Shown: piece by piece, positions 42,683 through 51,775 of the stretch | How positions within the stretch are numbered: the first letter of the stretch is position 1 | Layout: every line of letters starts with the position of its first letter | From: an uncultured Lentisphaeraceae bacterium | GTDB lineage: Bacteria > Verrucomicrobiota > Kiritimatiellia > RFP12 > DVOR01 | Length of the DNA: 64,000 bases | NCBI GenBank assembly: GCA_937892925.1 | Contig: CALBHX010000116.1 | Coordinates: 1-64,000, forward strand | Reading direction: 5' to 3' | Made by a program: the position numbers and the translations under genes | The notes under the pieces: model-generated | Databases searched by the model: none | Told to the model about the DNA's origin: nothing | Seen by the model: only the letters and a program-made list of their open reading frames with translations

Positions 42683-43808
42683 GGTTGCGGTGGTAGGAGC
42701 CGGCCATGCCGGCGTGGAGGCAGCGTTTGTTTTGGCTCATGCCGGCCATGCCGTAACGATATGGAGTGATGAGCCGGATGCGCCCTATTTTCGCCCGCGA
42801 GTGATCGCCGTAGCGTTCGGGCAGGTAGAGCCGGCGGCGATTGCGATGAAGCCGGAAGGGGCTTATGCGGCGGCAGGTATTCGGGTGAGGCACGAGGTTG
42901 TAACGGCTGTTGATGTGGCGGCGCGGCGTGTGAACGGGGAGGTTTATGACGGCGTGATTCTGGCGATGGGGGCGCATCCGTTCAAACCGGCATTTTCTGG
43001 CGCATATGCAGATCGTGTGCGGACGCTGTGGTCGTTACAGGATGCACGCGTATTGCGTTCGCTCTTTTCTGCGGGGAAGCGGCTGACGGTGATCGGCGGG
43101 GGCGTATTGGGGCTGGAGGCTGCGCTTCGTGCGGTACAGGCCGGGGCGGTTAGGGGCGGCTGCGTTCAGGTGACGGTGTTGGAAGTTTCTGGGCAGTTGG
43201 CGGGTGGCACGTTGGGAGCCGCGGGGAGTGCGTATTTACAGCGGTTACTGGAGGCACAGGGACTTCGCGTGATTCTTGAGGCGCGAATTGCGGAGGTGCT
43301 TTCGGGAGGGATCCGGCTGGAAAGTGGTGCGTGGGTGGAGGATGATGTGGTGTTGTGTGCCGCAGGGTCTCGCCCCAACGAGGCGTTGATGGCGGCAGTC
43401 GGGCTGTCCGTGGAGCAGGGGGTGCGGGTGCGTCCGAATTTGTTGGTGGCGCCGCGGGTTTATGCGGTTGGCGATGTGGCGCGGGCAACGGTTGCGCGTC
43501 CGGTTTGCTCCGTGCGTCGGGCGATGGGGATGGGGGTGTTGGCGGCGGAAAACCTAGTACGGGAACTGGCCGGTTCGGCGGAACTGACGGTTTGGCAAGA
43601 GAGACAATTCCAACAAATGATGAAAGTGGGTGAAGTAGAGTTTCATACGGTGGGTGACGTGCTGACGCCGGGATTGGAGGAACGGCGGTTGGATGAAGCG
43701 GATAAGACGTTCCGGCAAGTACGGTTTCGGGCGGGGAGGCCGGTTGGTGCACGCTTCATTGGAACGCGTGAAGGGTTTGCGGAATGGGAGCGTAAAATTG
43801 TTGGATAA
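42675..43808 (+). CDS. FAD-dependent pyridine-nucleotide-disulfide oxidoreductase (NirB/rubredoxin-reductase-like)
   Basis: A 377-residue flavoprotein with two dinucleotide-binding motifs: VVGAGHAGVEAAFVLAHAG at the N-terminus (FAD) and VIGGGVLGLEAALRAVQAG at ~137 (NAD(P)H), plus the second FAD motif VYAVGDVARA at ~270. The layout fits NAD(P)H-dependent reductases of the nitrite-reductase-N / rubredoxin-reductase group. No CxxC redox disulfide is visible at the usual place, so it likely passes electrons to an external acceptor; a rubredoxin or rubrerythrin gene is not nearby. The start overlaps the preceding gene by 8 bp. Confidence 0.85.
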   Translation: MAEVAVVGAGHAGVEAAFVLAHAGHAVTIWSDEPDAPYFRPRVIAVAFGQVEPAAIAMKPEGAYAAAGIRVRHEVVTAVDVAARRVNGEVYDGVILAMGAHPFKPAFSGAYADRVRTLWSLQDARVLRSLFSAGKRLTVIGGGVLGLEAALRAVQAGAVRGGCVQVTVLEVSGQLAGGTLGAAGSAYLQRLLEAQGLRVILEARIAEVLSGGIRLESGAWVEDDVVLCAAGSRPNEALMAAVGLSVEQGVRVRPNLLVAPRVYAVGDVARATVARPVCSVRRAMGMGVLAAENLVRELAGSAELTVWQERQFQQMMKVGEVEFHTVGDVLTPGLEERRLDEADKTFRQVRFRAGRPVGARFIGTREGFAEWERKIVG

Positions 43809-44604
43809 AGTGAATACGGGGGCGTTTACGCTTCGGATTCTGGGTTCAGGAACATCGGTTGGGGTGCCGTTGATTGGATGTTCGTGTGCTGTGTGTACGA
43901 GCACCGACAAGCATGATGCGCGGTTGCGTGCGGCAGCCTATGTGTCGCTTGGAGGATTGGGGCTGCTGTTGGATGCCGGGCCGGATTTGCGCCAGCAGTG
44001 CTTACGCTGGAAGGTGCCTCGGGTGGATGCGGTGTTTATCACGCATTTGCATGCGGATCATATCTTTGGGTTTGATGATGTCCGCCGCTATAATACGCTT
44101 CAGGGGAATCAGGTGATTCCCTGTTTTGGCGGCTCGGAGACGATCTCCGGGATGCACCGTGTGTTTCCCTATATTTCCGAGAATCCAAATCCACAGGGGT
44201 TATATCGGCCGCTGATTGCATTTATACCGAAGTCTAAGCCGTTTGAAGCATTGGGGGCGTGGTTGACGCCGCTTCCGGTGGAGCATGGAAATGTGGAAAC
44301 ATTTGGACTTCGGATAGATTATGCCGGGCGGTCGTTGGCCTATATTCCCGATGTCCATAAAATTCCGGCATCCACATTGGCACTGCTCAAGGGATTGGAT
44401 GTGTTGGTTTTGAACTGTCTGCGCGATCGGCCACATCCCACGCATTTGACGCGCCAGGCTGCGTTGGATTATGCCGCCGTCATTGCCGCGCGGGAAACGT
44501 TGCTGACCCATCTTTCACATGATATCCTGCATCAGGAGCTGGAGGCCGCCTTGCCACCTAGCGTCCATGTTGCGTATGACGGGCTTTTCCGGGTTTTGGT
44601 CTGA
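43798..44604 (+). CDS. MBL-fold metal-dependent hydrolase, PhnP-like
   Basis: About 268 residues of the metallo-beta-lactamase superfamily, close to PhnP/RNase Z-like phosphodiesterases. It opens with LRILGSGTSVGVPLIGCSCAVC, carries the metal-binding HLHADHIFGFDDVRRY (~80), a further His in PVEHGNVETFGLRIDYAG, Asp in YIPDVHKIP, and a final THLSHDI. The frame has no ATG at the right place; TTG codons at 43798/43801 follow GGGAG by 7-10 nt and overlap the previous gene by 11 bp, and a GTG at 43810 is another option. Substrate unknown. Confidence 0.85.
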   Translation: MLDKVNTGAFTLRILGSGTSVGVPLIGCSCAVCTSTDKHDARLRAAAYVSLGGLGLLLDAGPDLRQQCLRWKVPRVDAVFITHLHADHIFGFDDVRRYNTLQGNQVIPCFGGSETISGMHRVFPYISENPNPQGLYRPLIAFIPKSKPFEALGAWLTPLPVEHGNVETFGLRIDYAGRSLAYIPDVHKIPASTLALLKGLDVLVLNCLRDRPHPTHLTRQAALDYAAVIAARETLLTHLSHDILHQELEAALPPSVHVAYDGLFRVLV

Positions 44605-44625
44605 ACGCAAGGGGAAGGCTACGAT

Positions 44626-47022
44626 ATGACTCCAGAATTACTTGCGCCAGCCGGATCGTTTGAGGCAGCTGTAGCTGCGTTCACCTATGGGGCGGATGCG
44701 GTTTATCTTGGCTTGGAACATTTTTCGGCACGGGCAGACGCTGCAAACTTTTCCGAAGAGGCGTTGCGGCAGATTGTGGCCTATGCGCGAAATCTGCCGC
44801 GTCCACGTAAGGTTTATGTGACGCTCAATACGTTGTTGGAAAGTCGGGAGTTCGAGTCGCTGCAAACGCCGCTAAAGCTTTTGGATCGGCTGGCGATCGA
44901 TGGTGTGATTGTGCAGGATCTTGGTCTTGCGGCCTATCTGCGCCGAGCCTTTCCGCGTATCCCGCTGCATGCTTCCACGCAATTGGCCTGTACATCGCTT
45001 GCCGGGGCACGAGCGTTGAAAGCTCTCGGATTTGTTCGTATCGTCACTGCACGTGAGCTGGGTTTGTTCGAGGCTGCGGAGATCGGTAGGCAGGCTGGAG
45101 TGGAGATTGAAGTCTTTATTCACGGGGCGCTCTGTTATAGCCTTAGCGGGCTATGCCTCTACTCTTCGCTGGCTACGGGGCGCAGCGGGAATCGTGGGCG
45201 ATGCGCTTATTGCTGCCGTCAGCGGTTTCAGTCTTCAGCGGCGGGGCACCCCTTCTCTATGCGTGATCTAGCTCTTGCGAAGAAGGGTGATTTGTTGCGC
45301 ACCCTTCCGCTGGCTTCACTCAAAATCGAAGGGCGAATGAAAAACCCGCTTTATGTAGCAGCTGTTACGGATCTTTATCGCTGCGTACTGGATGGCGGGC
45401 TCTCCTCTCAGGCTCTCGCCCAAAAAGAAGCGGATTTGCGCACGATTTTTTCTCGCCCATGGACACAGCTATATACCGTTTCGCAACAGGTTCCGCCTGA
45501 AGCTGTAATTGATTCGTTGTGTGTGGGGCATCGTGGTGTGCCGATTGGGAAGGTGCTAAATGTTCTGCGCGGCACGGATGGGCTTCGGTGGTTGACCTTT
45601 GATACCGCTCGAGCTCTCGAGCGTCATGATGGCCTGCAAGTGGATCTTCCCGGCCGCCCCATCGGCTTTGCGGTTGATCGGCTGCGTGATGCACGAACGA
45701 AGCGTTCAGCCATCACACTTCCGGCCGGAAGCCGAGTGGAAGTGATGCTGCCGCGAGAAGTGAGCGAGCTTCCGCGCGGCGCGGCGATTATGTGCTCGGC
45801 CTCACAGGCAGTACGTCGAGCATTCCCTGTTCCAACTCCGCGGCAAACGGAGCTGCGTACCCTGCTGCCTGCGGATCTGACACTGACGTTGACGCCTACG
45901 GCCATGATTCTTTCCGGTGGCGGCGTTATGCGTAAAACGCCAGCAATTCTTGCTCCGGCTAAGGAACCTGCCAGAACGGAGGAAGCCGCTCGCAAGTTGC
46001 TGTCGCGTTTAGGTGAGGAGGGCTTTTACCTGCGGAGTTTGGAGCTTCGAAACCCAGAGGGGCTGTTTCTTCCGGCAGCTCTGCTGAATGCCACGCGTCG
46101 TGCTTGGGCGGAAGCCATGCGAGCCGCCCAAGAGTCGAACGCTACGCCGTCAGCGAAAGTGAGGGGCAGGCTTCAGAGCCCCTGCCCAACGCGCATGCTG
46201 GTGTCCCCCGACAAGGTCCATTTGTCGCTCAAAGTTTCTGCTCAGCAATGCCCTGAGGATTTCGGCCTTGTGCCGGGGCAGCCGCTTCCGCGGGTTACAC
46301 TTGCGGGGTTTTCACTTCCGCTGACAGAGGTGGTGGTGGCGGTGGATTCGGAAACGCCGCAGGAAACGCTGGAACAATGGAAGCGCGTGCTCCCTGAGGA
46401 CTCTCTGCGCTGGGCACTTCCGGTGGCCATGCGCGGAGAAGAGATGGGGGCTATGGCTGCTCGCGTGGGTTCACAGATGGATGTGGGTGCACGCAAGTTT
46501 GAGTGTGCGGACTTGGGCTCTTGGCAATTACTGAATGATTTGCAGCCCGCGTGCGGTGCGCTGGATATTACAGCGGATTGGACGTGGTATGCAGCGAATG
46601 CTGAAGCCGTGGTCATGCAGGGTGCTTGCGGTCTTACCGCCGGCGTTACCAGCCCCGAAGAGAATCTGGATAATCTCAAAACATTTCCCACCGATCCGCC
46701 GCGCGAAGTTCTTCTGGCGCAGTGGACGCCGCTCTTCATTTCCTATACTCGCCCCTTGGCTGACAGCTGCGCGCTGAAGGATCGGGAGGGGCATACGCTG
46801 CATGTGGTTCGGCAGGGGCGCTTGTGGGCAACGCTGGATCGGCGTCCCTGGCGCATCGTGGATGCGTTGCCGGAGTTGTTGACTGCCGGATTTTCCCGTT
46901 TTCGGCTGGATGTCTCTTGGGCAGGTGCTGCCCTGGAACAAATGACGCAAGGGATTGCACCGCTGGATGCGCTTTTACACCGTGAGTCGCTGCCAACGGC
47001 TTTTGGACGCCATCGACTGTAA
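44626..47022 (+). CDS. U32-family protein with DUF3656-like region (RlhA-like)
   Basis: A 798-residue protein of peptidase family U32. Residues ~1-290 form the conserved U32 domain: LLAPAGSFEAAVAAFTYGADAVY, HASTQLACTS, EVFIHGALCYSLSGLCLYSS, and the cysteine cluster in GRSGNRGRCAYCCRQRF, followed by SLKIEGRMKNPLYVAAV. In E. coli, RlhA (same architecture) is needed for 23S rRNA C2501 hydroxylation and related proteins hydroxylate tRNA; despite the family name, RNA hydroxylation with Fe-S help is the better-supported role. It lies 21 nt after the MBL gene in the same unit. Confidence 0.88.
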   Translation: MTPELLAPAGSFEAAVAAFTYGADAVYLGLEHFSARADAANFSEEALRQIVAYARNLPRPRKVYVTLNTLLESREFESLQTPLKLLDRLAIDGVIVQDLGLAAYLRRAFPRIPLHASTQLACTSLAGARALKALGFVRIVTARELGLFEAAEIGRQAGVEIEVFIHGALCYSLSGLCLYSSLATGRSGNRGRCAYCCRQRFQSSAAGHPFSMRDLALAKKGDLLRTLPLASLKIEGRMKNPLYVAAVTDLYRCVLDGGLSSQALAQKEADLRTIFSRPWTQLYTVSQQVPPEAVIDSLCVGHRGVPIGKVLNVLRGTDGLRWLTFDTARALERHDGLQVDLPGRPIGFAVDRLRDARTKRSAITLPAGSRVEVMLPREVSELPRGAAIMCSASQAVRRAFPVPTPRQTELRTLLPADLTLTLTPTAMILSGGGVMRKTPAILAPAKEPARTEEAARKLLSRLGEEGFYLRSLELRNPEGLFLPAALLNATRRAWAEAMRAAQESNATPSAKVRGRLQSPCPTRMLVSPDKVHLSLKVSAQQCPEDFGLVPGQPLPRVTLAGFSLPLTEVVVAVDSETPQETLEQWKRVLPEDSLRWALPVAMRGEEMGAMAARVGSQMDVGARKFECADLGSWQLLNDLQPACGALDITADWTWYAANAEAVVMQGACGLTAGVTSPEENLDNLKTFPTDPPREVLLAQWTPLFISYTRPLADSCALKDREGHTLHVVRQGRLWATLDRRPWRIVDALPELLTAGFSRFRLDVSWAGAALEQMTQGIAPLDALLHRESLPTAFGRHRL

Positions 47023-47048
47023 TCGGTTGAGGGAAAGGCGCGGCTAAG

Positions 47049-48866
47049 ATGCAATGGGGACTCATGTGGTTTGGCATCGGCCTGGCGTGCATCGTGCAGG
47101 CGCAGGCCTTCTCGTGGGAACTGCTGGACTTGGCGCACCCTGACCTTAAGGCGGTGGCTGAAGCATTGCAGGCTAACGATGAAGCTTCTGCTGGGAATGC
47201 TCTTTTAGAGCATTGGCGTAGTCGGCAGGATTCGCGCGATGCATGGAGCAAGGCTAAAAGCCGGAAAAAACCTTCCGCTTTCGATCAAAAACTCGCGGAT
47301 GATGCGCTGGAGCATCGTTTTTATGCACACGCGGCTTATCAGCCCTCCGCCTTTTATGGCAAGGATATCGATTGGACGGTCTGGCCGGTGAGGGCGGATG
47401 AACTTCGTTTCCAGCTGCATCGGCACAAGTGGTTTATGCCCCTGCTTAAGGTTTATGCTGCAACCGGGGATGACCGTTATTTTGCGGCCTGGCGCGAACA
47501 GTGGGGCGATTGGATTCGAAAAAATCCCTTCCCTGGTCGAACCGCCGCGGAGCGTAAAAACGCCCGGTTTGCCTGGCGCGCGTTGGAAATTAGCGACCGC
47601 CTCTCCGGCTTGCTCCGGCAATTGGCGCTCGCGGTTTATGCCCCGGCCTTCACGGTTAAAGACCTCAAGGTTTTTTTGGGCATAACCTCCTGGCATGCTG
47701 ATCTTGTTTGGCAACGGCGCGCCGCCCGTGGAAATCATCTGATTTTTGAAATGACACGCCTCTTGGGCGCCGCACAGGCGCTTCCTGAGCTTAAGGGCGC
47801 CGCGCAATGGCGCGCCAACGCCGTGCGCGTTTTGAGTGAAGAGCTGCATAAACAGGTTTATTCTGACGGCGTCCAATACGAGTTGGATCTGGGCTATCAC
47901 ATCAGCGTCTATTCCCTCTTTCCTCAAGGATTGTGTCTGGCTCCGGAGCCCTTTTCGCCCGCCGATCGCGCATTACTTGGAAAGATGGCCGCCTTCGCTG
48001 ACGACCTCTTCTTCCCGGACGGGGAGCACCCTTATTTTGCCGACACGCATGCACTGAAAGGGCGCCGAACCCTCCTCATTCAGGCTCGGGTGGACTTTCC
48101 GGAAGCCTTCCATCGCGCAGACTTTGTCTCGCGCGCTTATCCAAATGGCGGTTTTTACGTCCTTCGGGAAGGTTCTCCGAAAAGCGGCTCAATGGTGGTG
48201 CTTAAAGCCGGCCCCGCGGCCTTTTGGCATAACCAGCCGGATAACGGCACGTTTTCGTACTGGTACGCCGGGCGCGACTTCTTCCCGGATGCAGGGTCTT
48301 ATCTCTATGGCGGGCCTGACACTGCCGATGACCGTGCCGCCTTCCGTGCCACTCGAGTCCATTCTACGCTTACGCTTGATGGCCAGGATAATGCCCCCGG
48401 ATCCAAACTGCTTCGTTGGGAGGCTCAGCCGGCCGCCACCATTGTTATTGTTGAAACCCCGGCTTATCCTGGCTTGAACCACCGTCGATCCTTGCGTTTG
48501 GGTACAGGCGGCACCTTGGAAATCACCGATGAAGCGTACGGGGAAGCCGCCGGGCAAGTGGAGGTTCGTTTCTGCCTTGCCCCGGGAGCCGCCCCCGAAT
48601 GCATTTCAGAGAACCTGTGGAGGACACATTTTGCGGATGGCAACGACATTCGGCTAGCCTTCTCAGAGGGGTGGCAGGTTGATGTGAAACCAGGATGGCG
48701 TTCACGCATTCACGGGAAGAAGGAGCCTCGCCCCATTCTTTGTCTGCGGCGAAACAAAACCACTCAGACGCCTACAGTCGCTTTACAAACGGAGATTACA
48801 CCAATCGCTTCAGGCGTAGAAAATAAGACTTCTTTTGGCAAACGGCAAAAGCGTTTGAAAAAGTGA
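47049..48866 (+). CDS. Secreted heparinase II/III-type polysaccharide lyase
   Basis: A 605-residue protein with a signal peptide (MWFGIGLACIVQAQAF). An N-terminal alpha/alpha-toroid domain carries RARGNHLIFEMTRLLGAAQ-like sequence (ARGNHLIFEMTRLLG, ~236), and DGVQYELDLGYHISVYSLF (~290) has the Tyr and His found at the catalytic site of heparinase II/III and alginate lyases. The C-terminal beta-sheet domain has WHNQPDNGTFSYWYAGRDF and RVHSTLTLDGQDN. It should cleave uronic-acid-containing glycans by beta-elimination in the periplasm; the exact substrate is not predictable. It is last in the run starting at 39617 and ends in a Lys-rich tail. No terminator is obvious. Confidence 0.88.
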   Translation: MQWGLMWFGIGLACIVQAQAFSWELLDLAHPDLKAVAEALQANDEASAGNALLEHWRSRQDSRDAWSKAKSRKKPSAFDQKLADDALEHRFYAHAAYQPSAFYGKDIDWTVWPVRADELRFQLHRHKWFMPLLKVYAATGDDRYFAAWREQWGDWIRKNPFPGRTAAERKNARFAWRALEISDRLSGLLRQLALAVYAPAFTVKDLKVFLGITSWHADLVWQRRAARGNHLIFEMTRLLGAAQALPELKGAAQWRANAVRVLSEELHKQVYSDGVQYELDLGYHISVYSLFPQGLCLAPEPFSPADRALLGKMAAFADDLFFPDGEHPYFADTHALKGRRTLLIQARVDFPEAFHRADFVSRAYPNGGFYVLREGSPKSGSMVVLKAGPAAFWHNQPDNGTFSYWYAGRDFFPDAGSYLYGGPDTADDRAAFRATRVHSTLTLDGQDNAPGSKLLRWEAQPAATIVIVETPAYPGLNHRRSLRLGTGGTLEITDEAYGEAAGQVEVRFCLAPGAAPECISENLWRTHFADGNDIRLAFSEGWQVDVKPGWRSRIHGKKEPRPILCLRRNKTTQTPTVALQTEITPIASGVENKTSFGKRQKRLKK

Positions 48867-49079
48867 TGTTATTCACGGAAGTCAGGCTCCTCCGACCCAG
48901 AACTTCCCGGCGTTGCGGTTGTTTCAGCCAAGGTCTCCCCGCGCTTGATAGTGCCTCTGCTGTGCGGCTTTTTCTTTCTATTTCCTCCTTTCGCGAGAGT
49001 ATTCCGCACGATCAGCCAAGTGGATGCTTATCCCCTTTCATAACAACAGTCGAGTGCCTATTGGGCGTCTGCGTTGCCC
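48867..49079. other. Gene-poor stretch after the lyase gene
   Basis: No reliable frame, RNA gene or repeat seen. Base composition is visibly less GC-rich than in neighbouring genes. Confidence 0.5.
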
Positions 49080-49540
49080 TGTGCGGAAGCAAGTATAGCT
49101 CGATATCTTTCTTGTAAGCGTGTGGGAGGCTATCGCTTTCACAGTAAAGCCTGCCTAACTGATATTGTGCACGTACAAAATCCCGCTCTGCGGTTTTGTC
49201 GTACCACGCGGCGGCGGTATGATCGTCTTTCCGGATGATCTCGCAATATTTCTCGAGCGCGTGTTATACATCAGCATCCCTTTGATTGGCAGACTTTTTA
49301 TACCAGTAGATGGCGCGTGAATAGGCTTCATGTATGTCTGTGATATCGGTAGAACTGCAATGAACTCGATAATAGAGCGTGGTATTGTATTGCGCGATAT
49401 CATATTCGGCATCGGCGGCCGATTTAAACCACACCGAGGGACTCTGTTTAGTCTCTTTCCTCGGTAACATAATAATACCCAATGTTGTTTTAGTCGTAGA
49501 GATTGCCTTGTTGCGCCCTAATAAAGACTTCAGCGGAGGG
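49080..49540 (-). pseudogene. Decayed Sel1-repeat (TPR-like) protein gene
   Basis: On the minus strand, pieces of Sel1-like repeats appear in more than one frame. One piece reads SVWFKSAADAEYDIAQYN and AIYWYKKSANQRDADV before a stop at 49264; a shifted frame then gives HTAAAWYDKTAERDFVRAQ and YQLGRLYCESDSLPHAYKKD. Further upstream, AQQGNLYD followed by a stop also fits the repeat. The consensus (AxxWYxKAAxQGxAxAQYxLGxxY) is clear, but no single frame holds more than two repeats and there is no start codon, so this is a remnant. Sel1 genes often multiply and decay near surface or effector genes. A lower-GC composition than the flanks suggests a different history. Confidence 0.65.
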
Positions 49541-49997
49541 CTTCCCTGTCAAAAGGTATTTGGACATCAGGCAACCGATAATAATCCATACAGCTTTCCT
49601 TTGTTTTTTCCTATCGAGACGAAAACGGCGTGCTTCCAGACGATAGTTCCCATAAGAGCCCGATCAACGCATTGAGAGAAAACAGATTGCGGAAACACGT
49701 CAGGGGAATGCTCTCTAGCGTATCGCTCAGGACCTTCGTCCTATCAAGAGATTTTGTTCGTTTCTTACGAACGGGAAAATGCGTAACGCATCTTTTTGCT
49801 TGGGGCGTGAGGTTGTAAGCGTTTTACCTCGAATCAAACGATGTGCTCGTATTCTCGTATGATAGAAACGTGACGGATGCTGAGATGTTTTTATTGAGCG
49901 GATGGGTTGCTGAAAGGCCAACGTGTGTTGCTGGCAGGAGGGAGGGATGAGGGTGGTGTGTATGCCCGGCAGATGAAGCATCGATGCGGTGCGGCTT
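49541..49997. other. Gene-poor, lower-GC stretch before the helicase genes
   Basis: No convincing coding sequence. Frames present are short, without family motifs or ribosome sites. The stretch ends at the extended -10 element of the helicase operon. Confidence 0.5.
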
Positions 49998-50006
49998 TGC
50001 TATACT
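49998..50006 (+). promoter_or_regulatory. Extended -10 promoter of the helicase operon
   Basis: TGCTATACT, 26 nt before the ATG at 50033, with no good -35. It shows that the in-frame codons upstream (back to 49907) are not part of the protein. Confidence 0.6.
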
Positions 50007-50032
50007 ACATGCTTTCACTTTGGAAGGATCGT

Positions 50033-51775
50033 ATGGCTGTATTCAGAGAGTTAGGTTTGCCGGAAGCACTGTTGAAGGCGGTTGAGGGGTTGGGTTTTTC
50101 TGAGCCGATGCCGATTCAGGAGCAGGCCATTCCGCCGTTGCTTCAAGCGGATGCGCCGGATTGTGTGGCATTGGCGGCAACGGGGACGGGGAAGACGTGC
50201 GCGTATGGGCTGCCGTTGCTGGCGCGTTTGGTTGTGGGGGAATCGGCGCCGCAGGGGCTGGTGTTGGCGCCGACGCGGGAATTGTGCCTGCAGATTGGCG
50301 AGGAGCTGGCACGATTCGCGAAGTATCTGCCGGAGGTGCGGGTGGTAGCGTGTTATGGCGGGGCGCCGATTGGATCGCAGATCGCAAAGCTGGAGCGCGG
50401 GGCGCAGGTGGTGGTGGCCACGCCGGGGCGGCTGTGTGACCTAATCCGCCGAGAGGCCGTTCAACTGGATGCGGTGCGCACGTGCGTGCTGGATGAGGCG
50501 GACGAGATGCTGAATCTTGGATTCCGTGAGGAGCTGGACTTTATTCTCGATGCTGTGCCGGATTCGGCGGCAATGTGGCTGTTTTCCGCAACGATGCCGC
50601 CGGAGGTCGAGGCGATTGCCTGCCGGGTGGCGCAGGATCCCCTGGAGATCACGGTGGGAGCGCGCAATGAGGCGCAGGCCAATATTGCGCATCATAGTTA
50701 CGCAGTAGCGGAGCGCAACCGCTATGGCGCGTTGCGGCGGGTGATAGACTTCGTTCCGGAAATGTATGGGCTGGTGTTCTGCCGGACGCGGATGGATACG
50801 CAGCGGTTGAGTGAATCGCTGATGCATGACGGTGTTTACGCAGAAGCTTTGCACGGGGATTTGTCACAGGCTCAGCGGGATGCCGTGATGCGCAAGTTTC
50901 GAGAGAAGGCTGTGCGGATTCTGGTGGCAACAGACGTGGCGGCGCGCGGCCTGGATGTGGACGATATCACGCACGTGATTCATTATCATTTACCGGATGA
51001 TGCGGCGGTGTATACGCATCGGAGCGGGCGAACGGCGCGTGCGGGAAAGAGCGGAGTTTCGATTGCGCTGGTTTCTCCTCGAGATAAGGCCAAGCTGCGC
51101 CTGATTGAACGGCTGTGCGGAATGCGGTTTGAACAGCGGGCAATTCCAACGGCAGATGAGGTTCGCCAAAAACATGTGTTCTGGCTTGCGGAGCAGGTGC
51201 GCGGCGTACAGGAGGTGCATCCGGCCATTCGGGCACTGCTGCCGGCTGTGGCGCCGCTGATGGGGGGACTGTCTTCGGAGGAAGTGCTTGCCCGCGTGCT
51301 GCAGCTGCGCCTTTCCATGCTGATGGAGGCGTATGAGGATGCACAGGATCTGAACCCTGTAGAGGCGCCTTCGCGGGCAGAGCGGGAGGCGGCATTCGGT
51401 GAACGGCAGCGAATTCGGATTCGGGTAGGGCGGCAGGATCATTTACGCGAAGGCGCGATTGTACGCCTGGCGTGTGAGGCCGCAGGGATTCAGGCCTCGG
51501 ATATCGGCGCCATTGGCGTCAGGCGAGAAGTGGCATTTTTTGATGTACGGGCCGAGCTGGGACGGCGCGTACTTTCGGCTTTGCAATCGGTGGCGTTTGA
51601 CGGAAAACCGTTAAATCCGGAACTGGCGGATCCCTCTGAGGAATTGCCCGCCCGCCCCAAAAAACGCGGCTTTCATGCGCGTTCCGGAGGTAAATCTTTC
51701 CCAAAACGGGAACGCAGACCCTTTTCAAAGCCGCGCGGCGGTAAGTCTGGGAAACGGCGGGAGGAGCGGGCATGA
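50033..51775 (+). CDS. deaD: DEAD-box RNA helicase with DbpA-type RNA-binding domain (DeaD/CsdA-like)
   Basis: A 580-residue ATP-dependent RNA helicase, likely acting in ribosome assembly or cold-stress RNA remodelling. Helicase motifs in order: PMPIQEQAIPPLL (Q motif), AATGTGKT (Walker A, ~47), PTRELCLQI, TPGRLCDLI, LDEADEML (~155), SATMP, then VLVATDVAARGLD-like ILVATDVAARGLDVDDI and HRSGRTARAG. Residues ~455-530 match the DbpA RNA-binding fold (RIRIRVGRQDHLREGAIV, IGAIGVRREVAFFDV). A ~50-residue Lys/Arg/Gly tail follows. AAGGAT precedes the ATG. It overlaps the next helicase gene by four bases (ATGA). Confidence 0.93.
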   Translation: MAVFRELGLPEALLKAVEGLGFSEPMPIQEQAIPPLLQADAPDCVALAATGTGKTCAYGLPLLARLVVGESAPQGLVLAPTRELCLQIGEELARFAKYLPEVRVVACYGGAPIGSQIAKLERGAQVVVATPGRLCDLIRREAVQLDAVRTCVLDEADEMLNLGFREELDFILDAVPDSAAMWLFSATMPPEVEAIACRVAQDPLEITVGARNEAQANIAHHSYAVAERNRYGALRRVIDFVPEMYGLVFCRTRMDTQRLSESLMHDGVYAEALHGDLSQAQRDAVMRKFREKAVRILVATDVAARGLDVDDITHVIHYHLPDDAAVYTHRSGRTARAGKSGVSIALVSPRDKAKLRLIERLCGMRFEQRAIPTADEVRQKHVFWLAEQVRGVQEVHPAIRALLPAVAPLMGGLSSEEVLARVLQLRLSMLMEAYEDAQDLNPVEAPSRAEREAAFGERQRIRIRVGRQDHLREGAIVRLACEAAGIQASDIGAIGVRREVAFFDVRAELGRRVLSALQSVAFDGKPLNPELADPSEELPARPKKRGFHARSGGKSFPKRERRPFSKPRGGKSGKRREERA

